NCBI RefSeq assembly: GCF_051401765.1
Contig: NW_027480449.1
Span: 3,472,001-3,536,000 of the forward strand
From: Calliopsis andreniformis
Lineage: Eukaryota > Arthropoda > Insecta > Hymenoptera > Andrenidae
Reading direction: 5' to 3'
Length of the DNA stretch: 64,000 bases
Translations under genes and position numbers: made by a program
The notes under the pieces: generated by a model
The model's input: only the letters and a program-made list of their open reading frames with translations
What the model was told of the DNA's origin: nothing
Databases searched by the model: none
In this document: positions 52,690 through 63,925 of the stretch, one piece after another
How positions within the stretch are numbered: the stretch's first letter is position 1
Layout: each line of letters begins with the position of its first letter

Positions 52690-54150
52690 TTGAGGATTGG
52701 GGACTGAGTGTTGAGGGTTGAGTGATGGGAATTGATGTTTGTGGATAGGGATTTGAAGATTGCAGATTGAGTACTGCGTATGGAAAGCTCTGAACTGAGG
52801 TTATTCTAGTGAGGATTGAGGATTGACAACTCATTGTTGAGGACTGAGGGCTGAAAATTGAGGATTCAGGATTGAGGATTCAGGATTGTGGTTTGAGGAC
52901 TGAGGATTGAGGATTGAGGATTGAGGATTGAGGATTGAGGATTGAGGATTGAAGATTGAGGATTGGGTATCGAGGATTGAACATTGAGGATTGAGGATTG
53001 AGGGTTGAGGATTGAGGATAGAGTATTGAAGATTGAATATTGATGATTGAAGATTGAGGATTGAGGATTGAGTGTTGCGGATTGACGACGAGGACTGAGG
53101 GTTGAGTATTGATGTTTGAGGTCTGAGGATTGAGGATTGAGGATTGAGAATTGAGGATTGAGGAATGAGGATTGAAGATTGAGGATTGGTTGTTGAGGAT
53201 TGAGGATTGAAGATTGAGGATTGAGGATTGAGGACTGAGGATTGAGGATTGGGGATTGAGGATTGCGGGTTGAGGATTGAAGATTGAAGATTGAGGATTG
53301 AGGACTGAGGATTAAAGATTGAGTATTGAGGATTGAAGATTGAGGATTGATGATTGAGTATTGAGGATTGAGTATTGAGGATTGAGGATTGAGGATTGAG
53401 TATTGAAGATTGAGGATTGATGATTGAGGATTGAGGATTGAGGATTGAGGATTGAGTATTGAGGATTGAGGATTGAAGATTGAGTATTGAGGATTGAAGA
53501 TTGAGAATTGAGGATTGAGGTTTGAACATTGAGGACTGAGTGTTGAGGGTTGAAGATTGAGGATTGAGGATTGAGGATTGAGGATTGAGGATGAGGGCTG
53601 AGGGTTGAGGATTGAGGTTTAAGGACTGAGGACTGAGGATTGAGGATTGAGAATTGAGGATTGAGGACTGAGGATTGAAGATTGAGGATTGGGTATTGAG
53701 GATTGAAGGATGAGGATTGAGGATTGAGGATTGAGGATTGAGGATTGAGGATTGGAGATTGAGTATTGAGGTTTGAAGACTGAGGATTGATGATTGAGGA
53801 TTGAGGATTGAGGATTGAGGATTGAGTATTGGGGATTGAGGATTGAAGATTGAGGATTGAGGATTGAGGATTATAGATTGAGTACTGAGGATTGAAGATT
53901 GAGAATCGAGGATTGCGTATTGAACATTGAGGTCTGAGTGTTGAGGGTTGAGTGATGAGAATTGATGTTTGTGGATAGTGATTTGAAGATTGCAGATTGA
54001 GTATTGAGTAATGAAAACTGTGAATTGAGGATATTCTATTAAGGATTGAGGATTGTCACCTGATTGTTGAGGACTGAGGGCTGAAGATTGAGGATTCAGG
54101 ATTGAGGATTCAGAATTGAGGTTTGAGGACTGAGGATTGAGGATTGAGGA
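52690..54150 (+). repeat. 8.4-kb-offset duplication, copy 1
   Basis: Matches about 61041-62550. The offset is 8351 up to about 53.17 kb and 8400 afterwards, because the other copy has 49 extra bases (seven heptamers) there. Core 54032 pairs with 62432. The two 232-residue - frames at 52831 and 61231 are equal in length but differ in the middle because of this shift. Confidence 0.72.
53584..53660 (+). repeat. M3 module, representative copy (contains 6-base unit TGAGGG)
   Basis: A recurring phrase beginning GAGGATGAGGGCTGAGGG and running through GGTTTAAGGACTG and a doubled CTGAGGA to GAGAATTG. Its 6-base unit TGAGGG causes a second type of fixed one-base register shift. Variants begin GATAAGGG (for example 21.2, 34.4, 47.2, 58.0 kb) or GACTATGAGGG (for example 19.9, 32.6, 45.4 kb). 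Confidence 0.72.
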
Positions 54151-54368
54151 TTGAAGATTGAGTATTGAGGATTGAAGATTGAGGATTGAGGATTGAGTAT
54201 TGAGGATTGAGAATGAGGGCTGAGGGCTGAGGGTTGAGGTTTAAGGACTGAGGACTGAGGATTGAGGATTGAGATTTGAGGACTGAGGATTGAGGATTGA
54301 AGATTGAGGATTGGGTATTGAGGAATGAAGGATGAGGATTGAGGATTGAGGATTGAAGATTGAGGATT

Positions 54369-55157
54369 GGGGACTGAGAGCTGAGGGTTGAGTGATGAGT
54401 ATTGATGTTTGTGGATAGAGATTTAAAGATTGCAGATTGAGTATTGAGTATTGAAAACTGTGAATTAATGATATTCTATTGAGGATTGAGAATTGACAAC
54501 TGATTGTTGAGGACTTAGGTCTGAAGATTAAGGATTCAGGATTGAGGATTCAGGATTGAGGTTTGAGGACTGAGGATTGAGGATTGGGTATTGCGAATTG
54601 AGCATTGAGGATTGAGGATTGAGGATTGAGGACTGACGGTTGAGGACTGAAGATTGAATATTGATGATTGAAGATTGAGGATTGAGGATTGAGGGCTGTG
54701 GATTGAGGACGAGGACTGAGGGTTGAGTATTGATGTTTGAGGTCTGAGGATTGAGGAGTGAGGATTGAGAATTGAGGATTGAGGATTGAGGATTCAAGAT
54801 TGAGGATTGGGTATTGAGGATTGAAGAATGAGGATTGAGGATTGAGGATTGAGGATTGAGGATTGAGGACTGAAGATTGAGTATTGAGGCTTGAAGATTG
54901 AGGATTGAGCAATGAGGATTGAGGATTGAGGATTGAGGATTGAGGATTGAGGATTGAAGATTGAGTATTGAGGATTGAATATTGAGGATTGTGGATTGAG
55001 GATTGAGGATTGAGGATTGAAGATTAAGGATTGGGGATTGAGGATTGACGATTGAGGATTGAGTATTGAGGATTAAGAATTGAGGATTGAGGATTGAGTA
55101 TTGAAGATTCAGTATTGAGGATTGAAGATTGAGGATTGAGGATTGAGGATTGAGGAT
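54369..55157 (+). repeat. 2334-bp-offset duplication, copy 1
   Basis: GGGGACTGAGAGCTGAGGG at about 54369 and the core at 54472 recur at 56703 and 56806. The 89- and 120-residue - frames at 54528 and 54550 recur at 56862 and 56884. The match is interrupted at about 55158 by a 203-bp tandem duplication present only here, after which the offset becomes 2131. Confidence 0.78.
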
Positions 55158-55360
55158 TGAAGATTGAGTATTGAGGATTGAATATTGAGGATTGTGGATT
55201 GAGGATTGAGGATTGAGGATTGAAGATTAAGGATTGGGGATTGAGGATTGACGATTGAGGATTGAGTATTGAGGATTAAGAATTGAGGATTGAGGATTGA
55301 GTATTGAAGATTCAGTATTGAGGATTGAAGATTGAGGATTGAGGATTGAGGATTGAGGAT
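54955..55360 (+). repeat. Local tandem duplication of 203 bp (29 heptamers)
   Basis: The phrase with GAATATTGAGGATTGTGG at 54977 recurs at 55180, and the two stretches are nearly identical through GAAGATTCAGTATTG. The sister region at 57.3-57.5 kb has one copy. This is a clear single duplication of a whole number of heptamers. Confidence 0.8.
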
Positions 55361-55469
55361 TGACTATGAGGGCTGAGGGTTGAGGATTGAGGTTTGAGGA
55401 CTGAGGACTGAGGATTGAGGATTGAGAATTGAGGATTCAGGATTGAGGATTGAAGATTGAGGATTGGGT

Positions 55470-56266
55470 ATTGAGGATTGAAGAATGAGGACTGAGGGTT
55501 GAGGACTGAGGATTGAGGATTGAAGACTGAGTATTGAGGATTGAATATTGCGGATTGAGGACTGAGGATTGAGGATTGGGGATTGAGGATTGCGGGTTGA
55601 GGATTGAAGATTGAAGATTGAGGATTGAGGATTGAGGATTATAGATTGAGTATTGAGGTTTGAAGATTGAGAATTGAGGATTGAGGATTGAACATTGAGG
55701 ACTGAGTGTTGAGGGTTGAGTGATGAGGATTGATGTTTGTGGATAGTGATTTGAAGATTGCAGATTGAGTATTGAGTATTGAAAGCTGTGAATTGAGGAT
55801 ATTCTATTAAGGATTGAGGATTGTCACCTGATTGCTGAGGACTGAGGGCTGAAGATTGAGGATTCAGGATTGAGGATTCAGAATTGAGGTTTGAGGACTG
55901 AGGATTGAGGATTGAGTATTGAAGATTGAGTATTGAGGATTGAAGATTGAGGATTGAGGATTGAGTATTGAGGATTCAGGATTGAGGATTGAGTATTGAG
56001 GATTAAGGATTGAAGATTGAGTATTGAGGATTGAAGATTGAGAATTGACGATTGAGGTTTGAACATTGAGGACTGAGTGTTGAGGGTTGAAGATTGAGGA
56101 TTGAGGATTGAGGATTGAGGATTGAGGATGAGGGCTGAGGGTTGAGGATTGAGGTTTAAGGACTGAGGACTGAGGATTGAGGATTGAGAATTGAGGATTG
56201 AGGATTGAGGATTGAAGATTGAGGATTGGGTATTGAGGATTGAAGGATGAGGATTGAGGATTGAGG
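55470..56266 (+). repeat. 7660-bp-offset duplication, copy 1
   Basis: GAATATTGCGG at 55543 and the core at 55800 recur at 63203 and 63460. After the core the offset drops to 7659, because the other copy lost one base in its TTGTCAC/CTGATTG pair. Copy 1 ends where GAGGATGAGGACTG follows. Confidence 0.72.
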
Positions 56267-56702
56267 ATGAGGACTGAGGATTGACGATTGAAGATTGAGT
56301 ATTGAGGATTGAATGTTGAGGATTGAGCTTTGAGGATTGAAGGTTGAGTATTGAGGATTGAAGATTGATGATTGAGTGTAGAGGATTGAAGGTTGAGGAT
56401 TCAGGATTGAGGATTGAGGATTGAGGATTGAGGATTGAAGATTGAGGATTGGGGATTGAAGATTGAGTATTGAGGATTCAAGATTGAGGATTGAGGATTG
56501 AGGATTGAGGATTGAGGATTGAGGATTGCGGATTGTGGATTGAAGATTGAGTATTGAGGATTAAATATTGAGGATTGTGGATTGAGGATTGAGGATTGAG
56601 GATTGAAAATTAAGGATTGGGGATTGAGGATTGGCGATTGAGGATTGAGTATTCAGGATTAAGGATTGAGGATTGAGGATTGAGGATTGAAGATTGAGGA
56701 TT

Positions 56703-57490
56703 GGGGACTGAGAGCTGAGGGTTGAGTGATGAGAATTGATGTTTGTGGATAGAGATTTAAAGATTGCAGATTGAGTATTGAGAATTGAAAACTGTGAATT
56801 AATGATATTCTATTGAGGATTGAGAATTGACAACTGATTGTTGAGGACTTAGGTCTGAAGATTAAGGATTCAGGATTGAGGATTCAGGATTGAGGTTTGA
56901 GGACTGAGGATTGAGGATTGGGAATTGCGAATTGAGCATTGAGGATTGAGGATTGAGGATTGAGGACTGACGGTTGAGGAATGAAGAATGAATATTGATG
57001 ATTGAAGATTGAGGATTGAGGATTGAGGGCTGTGGATTGAGGACGAGGACTGAGGGTTGAGTATTGATGTTTGACGTCTGAGGATTGAGGAGTGAGGATT
57101 GAGAATTGAGGATTGAGGATTGAGGATTCAAGATTGAGGATTGGGTATTGAGGATTGAAGAATGAGGATTGAGGATTGAGGATTGAGGATTGAGGATTGA
57201 GGACTGAAGATTGAGTATTGAGGGTTGAAGATTGAGGATTGAGCAATGAGGATTGAGGATTGAGGATTGAGGATTGAGGATTGAGGATTGAAGATTGAGT
57301 ATTGAGGATTGAATATTGAGGATTGTGGATTGAGGATTGAGGATTGAGGATTGAAGATTAAGGATTGGGGATTGAGGATTGACGATTGAGGATTGAGTAT
57401 TGAGGATTAAGAATTGAGGATTGAGGATTGAGTATTGAAGATTCAGTATTGAGGATTGAAGATTGAGGATTGAGGATTGAGGATTGAGGA
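56703..57490 (+). repeat. 2334-bp-offset duplication, copy 2
   Basis: Matches 54369-55157. Differences include GGAATTGCG for GGTATTGCG and GGCTATGATGG for GACTATGAGGG just beyond the right end. It lacks the 203-bp duplication. Confidence 0.78.
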
Positions 57491-57979
57491 TTGGCTATGA
57501 TGGCTGAGGGTTGAGGATTGAGGTTTGAGGACTGAGGACTGAGGATTGAGGATTGAGAATTGAGGATTCAGGATTGAGGATTGAAGATTGAGGATTGGGT
57601 ATTGAGGATTGAAGAATGAGGACTGAGGGTTGAGGATTGAGGATTGAGGATTGACGATTGAGTATTGAGGATTGAATATTGCGGATTGAGGACTGAGGAT
57701 TGAGGATTGGGGATTGAGGGTTGCGGGTTGAGGATTGAAGATTGATGATTGAGGATTGAGGACTGAGGATTAAAGATTGAGTATTGAGGATTGAAGATTG
57801 AGGATTGATGATTGAGGATTGAGGATTGAGTATTGAGGATTGAGGATTGAGGATTGAGTATTGAAGATTGAGGATTGATGATTGAGGATTGAGGATTGAG
57901 GATTGAGGATTGAGTATTGAGGATTGAGGATTGAAGATTGAGTATTGAGGATTGAAGATTGAGAATTGAGGATTGAGGT

Positions 57980-60221
57980 TTGAACATTGAGGACTGAGTG
58001 TTGAGGGTTGAAGATTGAGGATTGAGGATTGAGGATTGAGGATTGAGGATAAGGGCTGAGGGTTGAGGATTGAGGTTTAAGGACTGAGGACTGAGGATTG
58101 AGGATTGAGAATTGAGGGTTGAGGATTGAGGATTGAAGATTGAGGATTGGGTATTGAGGATTGAAGGATGAGGATTGAGGATTGAGGATTGAGGATTGAG
58201 GATTGAGGATTGAGGATTGGAGATTGAGTATTGAGGTTTGAAGACTGAGCATTGATGATTGAGGATTGAGGATTGAGGATTGAGGATTGAGTATTGGGGA
58301 TTGAGGATTGAGGATTGAGGATTGAGGATTGAGGATTATAGATTGAGTATTGAGGATTGAAGATTGAGAATCGAGGATTGAGGATTGAACATTGAGGTCT
58401 GAGTGTTGAGGGTTGAGTGATGAGAATTGATGTTTGTGGATAGTGATTTGAAGATTGCAGATTGAGTATTGAGTAATGAAAACTGTGAATTGAGGATATT
58501 CTATTGAGGATTGAGGATTGTCACCTGATTGTTGAGGACTGAGGGCTGAAGATTGAGGATTCAGGATTGAGGATTCAGAATTGAGGTTTGAGGACTGAGG
58601 ATTGAGGATTGAGGATTGAAGATTGAGTATTGAGGATTGAAGATTGAGGATTGAGGATTGAGTATTGAGGATTGAGAATGAGGGCTGAGGGCTGAGGGTT
58701 GAGGTTTAAGGACTGAGGACTGAGGATTGAGGATTGAGATTTGAGGACTGAGGATTGAGGATTGAAGATTGAGGATTGGGTATTGAGGAATGAAGGATGA
58801 GGATTGAGGATTGAGGATTGAGGATTGAGGATTGAAGATTGAATATTGAGGTTTGAAGACTGACGATTGAGGGTTGAGGATTGAGGATTGAGGATTGAGG
58901 ATTGAGGGTTGAGGATTGAGGATTGAGAATTGAGGATTGAGGATTGAGGATTGAAGATTGAGGATTGGGTATTGAGGGTTGAGGATTGAGGATTTAAGAT
59001 TGAGAATTGAGGATTGAAGATTGAGAATTGAGGATTGAGGGTTGAACATTGAGGACTGAGTGTTGAGTGTTGAGTGATGAGAATTGATGTTTGTGGATAG
59101 AGATTTGAAGATTGCAGATTGAGTATTGAGTATTGAAAACTGTGAATTGAGGATATTCTAATGAGGATTGAGGATTGTCACCTGATTGTTCAGGACTGAG
59201 GGCTGGAGATTGAGGATTCAGGATCGAGGATTCAGAATTGAGGTTTGTGGACTGAGGATTGAGGGTTGAGGATTGAGGATTGAAGATTGAGTATTGAGGA
59301 TTGAAGATTGAGGATTGAGGATTGAACATTGAGGATTGAGGATTGAGTATTGAACATTGAGGATAGAGGATTGAAGATTGAATAATGATGATTCAAGGTT
59401 GAGGATTGAGGATTGATGGTTGTGGATTGAGGACGATGTCTGATGGTTGAGTATTGATGTTTGAGGTCTGCGGAATGAGGATTGAGGATTGAGAATTGAG
59501 GACTGAGGATTGAGGATTGACGATTGAGGATTGAGGACTGAGGATTGATGATTGAGGATTGAAGATTGAGTATTGAGGATTGAAGATTGACTATTGAGGA
59601 TTGAGGATTGAGGATTGAGGATTGAAGACTGAGGAATGGGGATTGAGGATTGACGATTGAGGATTGAGTAATGACGATTGAGGATTGAGGATTGAGGATT
59701 GAAGATTGAGGATTGAGGACTGTGGATTGAATATTGAGGACTTAGTGTTGAGGGTTGAGTGATGGGAATTGATGTTTGTGGATTGAGATTTGAAGATTGA
59801 AGAATGGGGATTGAGTATTGAAAACTGTGAATTGAGGATATTCTATTGAGGATTGAGGATTGACAATTGATTGTTGAGGACTGAGTGCTGAAGATTGAGG
59901 ATTCAGGATTGAGGATTCGGGATTGAGGTTTGATGACAGAGGATTGAGTGTTGAGTATTGAGTGTTGAGGATTGATGTTTGAGGATTGAGATTTGATTAT
60001 TGAATTTGTGGATTGAGTATTGAACCATGAGAATTCAGGATATTCTATTGAGTATTGAGAATTGAGTATTGATGGTTGAGTATTGAGGATTGATGGTTGA
60101 GGGTTGTGTGTTGAATATTGAGGATTGAGGATTGAGGATTGAGGACTGAAGATTGAGGATTGAAGATTTAGTATTGACGATTGAAGATTTAGGATTTAGG
60201 ATTCAGTGTTGAGGATTGAGG
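57980..60221 (+). repeat. Second copy of the 2.24-kb duplication (offset 10866)
   Basis: Matches 47114-49355. The - frames at 58561-59049 and 58994-59329 repeat those at 47695-48183 and 48128-48463 with a handful of changes. At 60222 it joins M3-type sequence (GATAAGGG) in place of the M2 module found in the other copy. Confidence 0.8.
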
Positions 60222-61040
60222 ATAAGGGCTGAGGGTTGAGGATTGAGGTTTAAGGACTGAGGACCGAGGATTGAGGATTGAGAATTGAGGATTGAGGATT
60301 GAGGATTGAAGATTGAGGATTGGGTATTGAGGATTGAAGGATGAGGATTGAGGATTGAGGATTGAGGATTGAGGATTGAGGATTGGATATTGAGTATTGA
60401 GGTTTGAAGACTGAGGATTGAGGGTTGAGGATTGAGGATTGAGGATTGAGGTTTGAGGATTGATGATTGAGTATTGAGGATTGAAGATTGAGGATTCAGG
60501 ATTGAGGATTGAGGATTGAAGATTGAATATTGAGGTGTGAAGACTGACGATTGAGGGTTGAGGATTGAGGATTGAGGATTGAGGATTGAGGATTGAGGGT
60601 TGAGGATTGAGGATTGAGAATTGAGGATTGAGGATTGAGGATTGAAGATTGAGAATTGGGTACTGAGGATTGAGAATTGAGGATTTAATATTGAGTATTA
60701 AGGATTGAAGATTGAGAATTGAGGATTGAGGATTGAACATTGAGGACTGAGTGTTGAGTGTTGAGTGATGAGAATTGATGTTTGTGGATAGAGATTTGAA
60801 GATTGCAGATTGAGTATTGAGTATTGAAAACTGTGAACTGAGGAAATTCTATTGAGGATTGAGGATTGTCACCTGATTGTTCAGGACTGAGGGCTGGAGA
60901 TTGAGGATTCAGGATCGAGGATTCAGAATTGAGGTTTGAGGACTGAGGATTGAGGATTCAGGATTGAGGATTGAAGATTGAGTATTCAGGATTGAAGATT
61001 GAGGATTGAGGATTGAGGGTTGAGGATTGAGGATTGAAGA

Positions 61041-62550
61041 TTGAGGATTGGGGACTGAGTGTTGAGGGTTGAGTGATGAGAATTGATGTTTGTGGATAGA
61101 GATTTGAAGATTGCAGACTGAGTATTGCGTATGGAAAGCTCTGAACTGAGAATATTCTAGTGAGGATTGAGGATTGACATCTGATTGTTGAGGACTGAGG
61201 GCTGAAGGTTGAGGATTCAGGATTGAGGATTCAGGATTGTGGTTTGAGGACTGAGGATTGAGGATTGAGGATTGAGGATTGAGGATTGAGGATTGAGGAT
61301 TGAAGATTGAGGATTGGGTATCGAGGATTGAACATTGAGGATTGAGGATTGAGGATTGAGCATTGAGGATAGAGTATTGAAGATTGAATATTGATGATTG
61401 AAGATTGAGGATTGAGGATTGAGTGTTGCGGATTGACGACGAGGACTGAGGGTTGAGTATTGATGTTTGAGGTCTGAGGATTGAGGATTGAGGATTGAGA
61501 ATTGAGGATTGAGGAATGAGGATTGAAGATTGAGGATTGGTTATTGAGGATTGAAGAATGAGGACTGAGGGTTGAGGATTGAGGATTGAGGATTGAAGAT
61601 TGAGTATTGAGGATTGAATATTGCGGATTGAGGACTGAGGATTGAGGATTGGGGATTGAGGATTGCGGGTTGAGGATTGAAGATTGAAGATTGAGGATTG
61701 AGGACTGAGGATTAAAGATTGAGTATTGAGGATTGAAGATTGAGGATTGATGATTGAGTATTGAGGATTGAGTATTGAGGATTGAGGATTGAGGATTGAG
61801 TATTGAAGATTGAGGATTGATGATTGAGGATTGAGGATTGAGGATTGAGGATTGAGTATTGAGGATTGAGGATTGAAGATTGAGTATTGAGGATTGAAGA
61901 TTGAGAGTTGAGGATTGAGGTTTGAACATTGAGGACTGAGTGTTGAGGGTTGAAGATTGAGGATTGAGGATTGAGGATTGAGGATTGAGGATGAGGGCTG
62001 AGGGTTGAGGATTGAGGTTTAAGGACTGAGGACTGAGGATTGAGGATTGAGAATTGAGGATTGTGGATTGAGGATTGAAGATTGAGGATTGGGTATTAAG
62101 GATTGAAGGATGAGGATTGAGGATTGAGGATTGAGGATTGAGGATTGAGGATTGGAGATTGAGTATTGAGGTTTGAAGACTGAGGATTGATGATTGAGGA
62201 TTGAGGATTGAGGATTGAGGATTGAGTATTGGGGATTGAGGATTGAAGATTGAGGATTGAGGATTGAGGATTATAGATTGAGTATTGAGGATTGAAGATT
62301 GAGAATTGAGGATTGAGGATTGAACATTGAGGACTGAGTGTTGAGGGTTGAGTGATGAGAATTGATGTTTGTGGATAGTGATTTGAAGATTGCAGATTGA
62401 GTATTGAGTATTGAAAACTGTGAATTGAGGATATTCTATTGAGGATTGAGGATTGTCACCTGATTGTTCAGGACTGAGCGCTGGAGATTGAGGATTCAGG
62501 ATCGAGGATTCAGAATTGAGGTTTGAGGACTGAGGATTGAGGGTTGAGGA
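61041..62550 (+). repeat. 8.4-kb-offset duplication, copy 2
   Basis: Matches 52690-54150 and includes the 49-base extra stretch near 61.55-61.6 kb. Its left flank (60.86-61.04 kb) matches 51.19-51.38 kb instead, at an offset of about 9670, so this region is a join of two source segments. Confidence 0.72.
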
Positions 62551-63129
62551 TTGAGGATTGAAGATTGAGTATTGAGGATTGAAGATTGAGGATTGAGGAT
62601 TGAAGGTTGAGGATTGAGGATTGCAGATTGAGGATTGGGGACTGAGTGTTGAGGGTTGAGTGATGAGAATTGATGTTTGTGGATAGGGATTTGAAGATTG
62701 CAGATTGAGTACTGCGTATGGAAAGCTCTGAACTGAGGATATTCTAGTGAGGATTGAGGATTGACAACTGATGGTTGAGGACTGAGGGCTGAAGATTGAG
62801 GATTCAGGATTGAGGATTCAGGATCGTGGTTTGAGGACTGAGGATTGAGGATTGAGGATTGAGGATTGAGGATTGAGAATTGAGGATTGAAGATTGAGGA
62901 TTGGGTATCGAGGATTGAACATTGAGGATTGAGGATTGAGGATTGAGGATTGAGGATTGAGTATTGAAGACTGAATATTGATGATTGAAGATTGAGGATT
63001 GAGGATTGAGGGTTGCGGATTGAGGACGAGGACTGAGGGTTGAGTATTGATGTTTGAGGTCTGAGGATTGAGGATTGAGGATTGAGAATTGAGGATTGAG
63101 GAATGAGGATTGAAGATTAAGGATTGGCT

Positions 63130-63925
63130 ATTGATGATTGAAGAATGAGGACTGAGGGTTGAGGTTTGAGGATTGAGGATTGAAGATTGAGTATTGAGGA
63201 TTGAATATTGCGGATTGAGGACTGAGGATTGAGGATTGGGGATTGAGGATTGCGGGTTGAGGATTGAAGATTGAAGATTGAGGATTGAGGATTGAGGATT
63301 ATAGATTGAGTATTGAGGTTTGAAGATTGAGAATTGAGGATTGAGGATTGAACATTGAGGACTGAGTGCTGAGGGTTGAGTGATGAGGATTGATGTTTGT
63401 GGATAGTGATTTGAAGATTGCAGATTGAGTATTGAGTATTGAAAGCTGTGAATTGAGGATATTCTATTAAGGATTGAGGATTGTCACTCATTGTTGAGGA
63501 CTGAGGGCTGAAGATTGAGGATTCAGGATTGAGGATTCAGAATTGAGGTTTGAGGACTGAGGATTGAGGATTGAGTATTGAAGATTGAGTATTGAGGATT
63601 GAAGATTGAGGATTGAGGATTGAGTATTGAGGATTGAGGATTGAGGATTGAGTATTGAGGATTGAGGATTGAAGATTGAGTATTGAGGATTGAAGATTGA
63701 GAATTGACGATTGAGGTTTGAACATTGAGGACTGAGTGTTGAGGGTTGAAGATTGAGGATTGAGGATTGAGGATTGAGGTTTGAGGATGAGGGCTGAGGG
63801 TTGAGGATTGACGTTTAAGGACTGAGGACTGAGGATTGAGGATTGAGAATTGAGGATTGAGGATTGAGGATTGAAGATTGAGGATTGGGTATTGAGGATT
63901 GAAGGATGAGGATTGAGGATTGAGG
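63130..63925 (+). repeat. 7660-bp-offset duplication, copy 2
   Basis: Matches 55470-56266. Its M1 module (core 63460) has the CTGATTG heptamer shortened to TCATTG at about 63487, a one-base loss inside an otherwise register-conserving module. Confidence 0.72.
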
